Assembly (NCBI GenBank): GCA_024635855.1
Contig: JAGXHZ010000132.1
Location: forward strand, 1 to 10,556
Origin: Sulfuricurvum sp.
Lineage (GTDB): Bacteria > Campylobacterota > Campylobacteria > Campylobacterales > Sulfurimonadaceae
Direction of reading: 5' to 3'
Length of the DNA: 10,556 nt
In this document: positions 6,414-10,556 of the stretch, one piece after another
Layout of the letters: each line of letters begins with the position of its first letter
Numbering within the stretch: position 1 is the first letter of the stretch
Notes under the pieces: model-generated
What the model was told of the DNA's origin: nothing
The model's database searches: none
What the model saw: the letters and a program-made list of their open reading frames with translations, nothing else
Position numbers and translations under genes: made by a program

Positions 6414-7683
6414 TTTCTTCCCCTTTGATAGTCTTTGGTTTAGGTATCTGTGATTCAAGCATTTTCTTCGAATCCTGAATACTCTGCTCAATTTTTTGTT
6501 TGTCACCCAAAAGCTGTTCATTCTCTTGTTGGACTGTTCCTGAAGTACTTTCTGCCTCACTCAAAAGAGCATTGGCTTCTGCAAGAAGCGTATCGAGTTC
6601 GGCTTTTTGAGTAGGATCTTCGATCGATGCCGCTTTAGTTTGAAGATCTTTGATAATCATATCGGCCTGCTCTTTTTTAGCTTTTGCTTCTTCAATTTTC
6701 TCTTTATTATCACTCAATTTCGTTTCGATTTCCTGCAATTGCAGCGCTTTTTCTTGCATCTGAGCAGATACCTCTTCGACTTGTTTGAAAAATGCCATCT
6801 CGTCAGGAGTCCAGAGGGGATTGGGAGTCGGTGCTTCCGGAACCTCAGGCAGAGCATCAGAGACGTTGCACACTTCCTCGTATTTTTCCCCTCCCATCAC
6901 TTTATCGGCCTGAGCGTTATAGTATCTCGCCTCTTCGTTATTACTGCTTTTACGTGCTATATCCGAAAAATAGGCGCTGCACAATGCCCGTCGTAACGCC
7001 GGCATCTGTGAAGCATCATGCTCTCCTGTTCCCATAGGTTTGAGTGCCAGTTCCCCGGATCCCTTGTTTCCCGAACCGAAAAAGTTGGTTCCACCCATAG
7101 GAATCAGCTGTAGTCCGTTCGATCCATTTTTCATCTTGTCTGATAGTGCAGCAGCCTCTTCAACTTCATGTTGTTTCTGGATTTTTTGCTGTAACGCGTC
7201 GTCTTTACGTTTTTTATCCCATGCTTCCTTCGCCGCTTTTTTCTCTGCTTCGGTCTTTTGCCGCTGGAGCTCGGCTTCGAGACGGGCGGCCTCCTGCTGC
7301 TGCCGTTGTTGCTCAGCTCTCTCATCCGCCTGACGCTGATCGTTCTCCAGCCCTTTCATAAAGCCTTGCATCATGCCCTCGACAATCCCCTGCATCATCT
7401 GGTATTTCCACAAGTCTTTACTGCTCCCCGTACTTTTTGACGATCCTCCTGAGGAGCCTCTGGACGAACTTCCCGATGAATTCGTTGGGCTGCATGATCC
7501 CCCGCCGGAAGTACATCTACACAGATACCGTGTGCCGTTGTAACTGTCATTCCATGAGCTTCCAACTCCATATCCGCAATACCCTCTCGAATCGCAGCAA
7601 GCGGCCACTTCCACACCGGCATGGACACTGTAAGGCAATCCAGCCATGACGATTATTACAGCTAGCTTGGTCATTCGTTTCAT
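6400..7683 (-). CDS. Secreted Cys-rich, Ser/Gly-linker, coiled-coil protein of unknown function
   Basis: The 427-residue protein has a signal peptide (residues 1-22, cleavage after SVHA). Six cysteines follow (Cys29, 30, 36, 55, 57, 64), a small domain that could form three disulfides in the periplasm. A Ser/Gly-rich linker spans about 59-88. A Met/Gln-rich segment (YQMMQGIVEGMMQGFMKG) leads into a charged helix rich in Gln, Glu, Lys and Arg (about 110-180). A middle block contains PMGGTNFFGSGNKG, PMGTGEHD and two more cysteines (RALCSAYF, YEEVCNV). The C-terminal 130 residues are predicted coiled coil (QLQEIETKLSDNKEKIEE and following). I recognise no named family. ATG 7683 has GGGAG upstream and shares ATGA with the previous stop; its own stop overlaps the next gene by 14 nt, so all are co-translated. 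Confidence 0.8.
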   Translation of the reverse strand: MKRMTKLAVIIVMAGLPYSVHAGVEVAACCDSRGYCGYGVGSSWNDSYNGTRYLCRCTSGGGSCSPTNSSGSSSRGSSGGSSKSTGSSKDLWKYQMMQGIVEGMMQGFMKGLENDQRQADERAEQQRQQQEAARLEAELQRQKTEAEKKAAKEAWDKKRKDDALQQKIQKQHEVEEAAALSDKMKNGSNGLQLIPMGGTNFFGSGNKGSGELALKPMGTGEHDASQMPALRRALCSAYFSDIARKSSNNEEARYYNAQADKVMGGEKYEEVCNVSDALPEVPEAPTPNPLWTPDEMAFFKQVEEVSAQMQEKALQLQEIETKLSDNKEKIEEAKAKKEQADMIIKDLQTKAASIEDPTQKAELDTLLAEANALLSEAESTSGTVQQENEQLLGDKQKIEQSIQDSKKMLESQIPKPKTIKGEENEKR

Positions 7684-8354
7684 TTTTCTCCCTGCCACGG
7701 TTTTTGATTATTAAAATGGAGTGATGCGATCATGCGTAAAAAAACATCTTGACACTTATCTGCACTTTCTTCAGTCGTTTTATAATGAAAAACAAAAAAA
7801 CCTTCTTCTGCCGGAACGACAATAAATTGTTCGACCATTTTCACCTGTATGGAAGGAGGTGCAATCTCGTATATGACCCCTTCTTTAAAGGGTGGTGGTG
7901 TCCATCCAGATTTAATAACTAATTTATAACTCCTAATTTTAAAGCCAATTCCCTTCTTTCCATCCACCGTTGTTTTGCTAAAAACAGTTTTACTATCATC
8001 CAGCCTTACCATACTGTTTTCTTTCATTGCAAGATACTTTTGGTAATTGTTAAAAAATCCTCCGTGTTGATAATAAAGCAACGCTATTTCAGTTTTAACA
8101 CCGTACTCACCATACGGTCCGATCAATTTTAATCCAATTGTTTTGACATTTGGATCATCATAGGGGAAGCCTGATTCTTCTTTCAACCATCCTTGAGGGA
8201 TAGTTAGGGAAAAAAGATTGTCCTGTGCCACATAGGATTCGGTAGGTCCCTCCGCCACCGAAGGCTGACCGTAATGAGAAACGGAACATCCTCCGCCGTG
8301 AAGCTGCGTGATGAGTATCGTAACGACTATGATCCATTGCGCTTTGATAATCAT
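7680..8354 (-). CDS. Small exported protein, probable lipoprotein with PsbP/Mog1-like fold (tentative)
   Basis: The 224-residue protein starts with a hydrophobic signal (IIKAQWIIVVTILITQLHGG) and Cys23. The lipobox GGGC is imperfect (Gly at -3), so lipidation is likely but not certain. The mature part opens with FSLTIPQGWLKEES and closes with FVFHYKTTEE and DVFLRMIASLHF. This start/end pattern is typical of PsbP/Mog1/DcrB-like domains, but the assignment is by eye only. A PPPF-containing loop and PAEEGFFVF are present. ATG 8354 was chosen for GGTGGG just upstream and because it overlaps the FecR stop as ATGA; ATG 8366 has no ribosome binding site. Its stop shares ATGA with the next gene. It presumably acts in the periplasm with the other operon products. 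Confidence 0.75.
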   Translation of the reverse strand: MIIKAQWIIVVTILITQLHGGGCSVSHYGQPSVAEGPTESYVAQDNLFSLTIPQGWLKEESGFPYDDPNVKTIGLKLIGPYGEYGVKTEIALLYYQHGGFFNNYQKYLAMKENSMVRLDDSKTVFSKTTVDGKKGIGFKIRSYKLVIKSGWTPPPFKEGVIYEIAPPSIQVKMVEQFIVVPAEEGFFVFHYKTTEESADKCQDVFLRMIASLHFNNQKPWQGEK

Positions 8355-9013
8355 TGTTCCCACCATGGTTTTGCGGGGAGTGTCAGCGGATTAATATGCA
8401 CTATTCCATCCGCTGAAATCGTAATTTTTTCACCCGTTTTAAGCACGGTCATTACCGCTGTTTTTAGATTGCTTACCGCAACTTCCCCTTCAATCAATTC
8501 CAGAGTCGTCGCTCCTGCATCATCCACATTGACAGCAAATGTTGTACCCCGAACTGCAATAGCGACGTTAGGTGTTCGTACTTCAAACTTTTTGCTGTAT
8601 TTTTTTACCTTTGCTCGTATCTTTCCAAAATCATCGGCAAGGAGTTTGTTTGGATCATCTATGGCCATTGCCGCTTGTTTCTCTAGCCATGATTCAAATA
8701 CTTCGGCTTTATCGACAGCCGTATGGATTTTTCCTTTAGCAAGAGAGAGCGTTTCAGTAAAGGGATCTTTTTTCTCCATTTTGACACGGCTATATTCCCC
8801 GATCGTCATACTCCCACGTCCATCAAGAAATTGCACATCCGCACGACTGTTACCGTACGTTTCGATCGTATCGCCTTCCTCGAAATACCCTGGATGTTCA
8901 TCGTCTATGGGAACAGCATCATACGGAGGCTTACCAGAGATGACTCGCACTCTCCCGCTGTGCTGTGTCACCATACCGCCTATTTTGGTATTGATACCGC
9001 TTCTATCTGCCAT
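8351..9013 (-). CDS. FecR-domain protein; probably the second half of a frameshifted exported protein
   Basis: From ATG 9013 the frame encodes 220 residues with a FecR domain: GGMVTQHSGRVRV, then DVQFLDGRGSMTIGEYSRVK, then the diagnostic FEVRTPNVAIAVRGTTFAV followed by LELIEGEVAVSN. Such domains are usually periplasmic beta-structures in signalling or surface assemblies. Two things argue that 9013 is not the real start: no Shine-Dalgarno precedes it (CCGCAACCAA), and there is no signal peptide although every neighbour is exported. The frame is open upstream to 9061 and reads LQTDKNIAYVRNQ before the Met, which looks like protein. A -1 shift at 9058-9052 would fuse it to the preceding signal-peptide protein. 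No catalytic motif is present. Its stop forms ATGA with the next gene. Confidence 0.85.
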   Translation of the reverse strand: MADRSGINTKIGGMVTQHSGRVRVISGKPPYDAVPIDDEHPGYFEEGDTIETYGNSRADVQFLDGRGSMTIGEYSRVKMEKKDPFTETLSLAKGKIHTAVDKAEVFESWLEKQAAMAIDDPNKLLADDFGKIRAKVKKYSKKFEVRTPNVAIAVRGTTFAVNVDDAGATTLELIEGEVAVSNLKTAVMTVLKTGEKITISADGIVHINPLTLPAKPWWEQ

Positions 9014-9399
9014 TTGGTTGCGGACATATGCAATATTTTTGTCAGTTTGAAGTTTTTTGAGTTAAGTTGCCGCTTGTTCTCTTGCGCTTTTTGCTGTGCT
9101 TTTAGGGCAATACCTTCAGCAGCACTATTTCCTGCTGTCTGGGAACGGGCGATGAGATTACTCGCTTTAGTGATCATTTCGTCAGTTTTGCGAATTTTTT
9201 CTATTATCACTTCCCGTTGCTGTTCAAATTTAAAAATCATTCCTATCTGCGTCAAATCTATATCATTGTTAGTATTACCCTGTAAACTTGAAAATGGCGA
9301 TGAAGACTCTGTGTTAAGTGTTTCCGCCCATGCTGTATTAGTAAAAAATACCAATATCAGACAAGAGATAATTTTTTTTTCTAAACGATAATTATTCAT
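8980..9399 (-). CDS. Signal-peptide helical protein; first gene of the operon, probable N-terminal half of the FecR protein
   Basis: The 139-residue frame starts with a clear signal peptide (KKIISCLILVFFTNTAWA, cleavage near residue 25). A Ser/Asn-rich stretch follows, then a helical, charged segment at about 56-112 (QQREVIIEKIRKTDEMI, ALKAQQKAQENKRQ). ATG 9399 has AGGAA at plus-strand 9407-9411, 8 nt or so upstream. The sequence after residue 116 (FKLTKILHMSATKW) loses the helical charged character and overlaps the FecR frame by 34 nt from its ATG. Codons 115-116 with the base before them form A_AAA_AAC. The simplest reading is that residues 1-116 belong to a 349-residue exported FecR-domain protein, reached by -1 frameshifting or broken by a one-base deletion in the six-A run. 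As a separate protein its function is unknown. Confidence 0.75.
   Translation of the reverse strand: MNNYRLEKKIISCLILVFFTNTAWAETLNTESSSPFSSLQGNTNNDIDLTQIGMIFKFEQQREVIIEKIRKTDEMITKASNLIARSQTAGNSAAEGIALKAQQKAQENKRQLNSKNFKLTKILHMSATKWQIEAVSIPK
9052..9058 (-). other. Candidate -1 frameshift site (A_AAA_AAC) joining signal-peptide protein to FecR domain
   Basis: On the - strand the codons TCA-AAA-AAC (9060-9052) create the heptamer A AAA AAC in exactly the X_XXY_YYZ phase used by -1 programmed frameshifting. It lies just after the last stop in the FecR frame (TAA 9064-9062) and before the stop of the first frame (TAG 8982-8980). After slipping, translation would continue CTT CAA ACT (LQT) into the FecR domain. 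No strong downstream hairpin or upstream internal Shine-Dalgarno is obvious, so the alternative of a missing A (six instead of seven) remains open. Confidence 0.45.
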
Positions 9400-9442
9400 T
9401 TTATTGTTCCTAATATTTGATTAATATCTCAACTTTCACACT

Positions 9443-9471
9443 TGTAGATCATGAGGGTTAATCTATCTACA
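9443..9471. promoter_or_regulatory. Perfect 7-bp dyad upstream of the exported-protein operon, possible operator
   Basis: TGTAGAT (9443-9449) and ATCTACA (9465-9471) form a perfect inverted repeat with a 15-nt gap, 44-72 nt upstream of the first gene of the leftward operon and between it and the cheD remnant. The placement suits a promoter-region operator, though no clear promoter boxes could be assigned around it. A chance dyad in AT-rich DNA is possible. Confidence 0.25.
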
Positions 9472-9520
9472 TAAGCCCATAAATATAGACTATTTAAGTA
9501 TACACTAAAGAGCACAATAA

Positions 9521-9646
9521 CCTCTTTATGCCATTGTGGCAGAAGATGTGGGCGGTCAAAACGGTCGAAAGATCCAATTTGATCTGGAACGGGGAAAAGT
9601 GCTGTTAAAGTACACTTCTCGCAGTGATTGTAGAATAGGAGGATAA
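9521..9646 (+). pseudogene. cheD: 3' remnant of cheD (chemoreceptor glutamine deamidase)
   Basis: After an in-frame TAA (9518-9520), 41 codons run to TAA 9644-9646. They encode AIVAEDVGGQNGRKIQFD followed by GKVLLK, the characteristic C-terminal signature of CheD (VAEDVGG..GRK..FD...G.V). Complete CheD is about 150-200 residues, and its catalytic Cys/His region lies in the missing N-terminal part. No other frame upstream shows the rest, and there is no start codon with a ribosome binding site, so this is a broken gene rather than a short one. The order cheD-cheB is common. The end of the remnant contains AGGAGGA (9637-9643), the ribosome binding site of cheB, which may explain why this piece is retained. 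Confidence 0.8.
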
Positions 9647-9651
9647 ACCAA

Positions 9652-10524
9652 ATGGCAATACGAGTATTGATTGTCGATGACAGTGCTACGGCTCGGGCAG
9701 TTTTGAGCGATATTCTAAGTGGCGACCAGATGATCGAAGTAGTAGGAACAGCGTCCGATGCCTATATCGCACGCGATAAAATCGTTGAATTACGTCCTGA
9801 TGTCGTTTGTTTGGATGTCGAGATGCCTCGTATGGACGGGATAACGTTTTTAAAACGTCTGATGCATTATATGCCTATTCCTGTGATTATGGTCTCATCT
9901 TTAACTCAAGCGGGAGCCAAGACGACGTTGGAAGCTCTCGAATCAGGAGCCGTTGATTTTGTCCCTAAACCCCATTCTCATATTTATGACGGCAAAGACG
10001 AGATGCGTGATGAGCTAATTTCAAAAATAAAAATTGCTTCCCGTGTGAAAGTAAAACAGCATATTCTTCGTAACATTACACAAGCCAATACCACCTCACT
10101 GGCAGAAACAACCAATAAAATCTTGGCGATTGGTGCTTCTACAGGAGGAACCGAAGCGCTCAAAGATGTACTGATGGGACTTCCACGCAACGCACCGGGA
10201 ACAATTGTTGTTCAACATATGCCAGCAAACTTTACAGGACCATTTGCCCAGCGTCTCAACTCACTGTGTGCGATGGAAGTTCGTGAAGCTCGTAACGGTG
10301 ATTCGATTACTCCTGGATTAGTATTAATCGCTCCTGGTGATTATCACATTGTGGTGCGTCGTTCAGGTGCTCGCTATTATGTTGAGATCGGAAGCGGCGA
10401 AAAAATTTCAGGTCATCGACCTTCTGCCGATGTATTACTCAATTCGGTCGCTAAAATCGCTGGTTCCAATGCTATAGGCGTTATCCTAACAGGAATGGGA
10501 GGGGATGGTGCGAAAGGACTTTTG
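9652..10524 (+). CDS. cheB: CheB, chemotaxis response regulator protein-glutamate methylesterase (3' truncated by contig end)
   Basis: The visible 291 residues contain both CheB domains. The receiver (about 4-120) has Asp9-Asp10, the phosphorylation site Asp55 in VCLDVEMPRMDG, Ser82/83 and Lys106 in VPKP. After a linker, the methylesterase domain shows the catalytic Ser163 (IGASTGGTEAL), His189 (VVQHMPANFTG) and Asp285 (GMGGDGAKG). It demethylates, and in some species deamidates, chemoreceptors when phosphorylated by CheA, resetting adaptation. AGGAGGA at 9637-9643 gives a strong ribosome binding site. From base 10525 the sequence is sequencing adapter, so the frame that continues to a TGA at 10543-10545 (SLIHI ending) is artificial; about 60 C-terminal residues are missing. 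Upstream cheD is a remnant, so CheB may now work without its usual deamidase partner. Confidence 0.95.
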
Positions 10525-10556
10525 CTGTCTCTTATACACATCTGACGCTGCCGACG
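10525..10556 (+). other. Nextera/Tn5 sequencing adapter contamination at contig end
   Basis: The last 32 bases are the 19-base Tn5 mosaic end CTGTCTCTTATACACATCT followed by GACGCTGCCGACG, the reverse complement of the standard Nextera read-1 adapter. This is library sequence, not genome, and is not a mobile element. Confidence 0.98.

Noticed and set aside
6414..6560. 49-residue N-terminal extension of the TPR lipoprotein from an ATG at 6560
   Set aside because: It would bury the lipoprotein signal, overlaps the preceding gene by 161 nt in another frame, and ATG 6413 has its own ribosome binding site.
6607..7440. Several + strand open frames opposite the coiled-coil protein
   Set aside because: Their Ser/Cys/Phe-rich composition is the expected shadow of a Glu/Lys/Gln-rich coding strand.
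8274..9391. Two long + strand open frames (258 and 222 codons) across the FecR region
   Set aside because: They are antisense to the FecR and signal-peptide frames, show no domain, and the opposite strand has clear motifs and coupled stops and starts.
8351..9399. FecI/FecR/TonB-type iron signalling locus
   Set aside because: No ECF sigma factor or TonB receptor is present in the window, and the FecR-domain protein lacks the anti-sigma layout of FecR proper.
10525..10543. Tn5 mosaic end as a sign of a natural transposon
   Set aside because: It is followed by the Nextera primer sequence and lies at the contig edge, so it is library contamination.
10525..10545. Last six residues of the cheB frame (LSLIHI) and its stop
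   Set aside because: They are translated from the Tn5 mosaic end and adapter.
1..10556. tRNA, rRNA and CRISPR arrays
   Set aside because: No tandem spaced repeats, cloverleaf-type or rRNA-like sequence was seen on either strand by eye.

Overview
The window looks like a draft contig from a diazotrophic member of the Campylobacterota (Sulfuricurvum/Sulfurimonas-like). The evidence is moderate-to-low GC, strong AGGAG ribosome binding sites, a sigma-54 factor with the WLPLLQ-type region I that I associate with this phylum, and receiver-type CheB next to CheD. The assignment to phylum is inference from protein character only.

Region 1 (1-2700, + strand) is the distal part of a nitrogen-fixation cluster: the 3' end of nifN, then nifX, a DUF269 'NifX-associated' gene, a long-chain flavodoxin (nifF-like), nifW, nifZ and a [2Fe-2S] ferredoxin. 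Genes up to nifZ overlap or lie within about 10 nt of each other. They serve FeMo-cofactor assembly (NifN, NifX, DUF269), MoFe-protein maturation or protection (NifW, NifZ) and electron supply (flavodoxin, ferredoxin). An 87-nt gap before the ferredoxin carries a possible weak -24/-12 promoter. After the ferredoxin comes a 75-bp REP/BIME-like inverted pair of hairpins, then rpoN (sigma-54) on the same strand. This rpoN may serve the nif genes.

Region 2 (about 4175-9520, mostly - strand) is a tightly coupled operon of exported proteins, transcribed leftward from about 9400. In order it encodes: a signal-peptide helical protein whose frame runs into a FecR-domain protein; a small (lipo)protein with a possible PsbP/Mog1-like fold; a secreted Cys-rich, Ser/Gly-linker, coiled-coil protein; and a large lipoprotein with TPR-PDZ-TPR layout. 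Junctions are ATGA, ATGA and a 14-nt overlap. At the first junction an in-frame A_AAA_AAC heptamer (9058-9052, - strand) sits exactly where a -1 shift would join signal peptide and helical region to the FecR domain as one 349-residue exported protein. The FecR reading frame by itself has no signal peptide and its first ATG has no Shine-Dalgarno. This operon is the best candidate for an undescribed envelope system; its function cannot be read from the sequence.

Region 3 (9521-10556, + strand) is a chemotaxis locus: a 41-codon C-terminal remnant of cheD directly before cheB, which has receiver and methylesterase domains. Most of cheD is missing, so the operon lies beside a broken chemotaxis gene; a 36-codon coding-like remnant flanks its other side. 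The last 32 bases are Nextera/Tn5 adapter, not genome, so cheB is truncated at the contig end and its apparent last six residues are artefactual.
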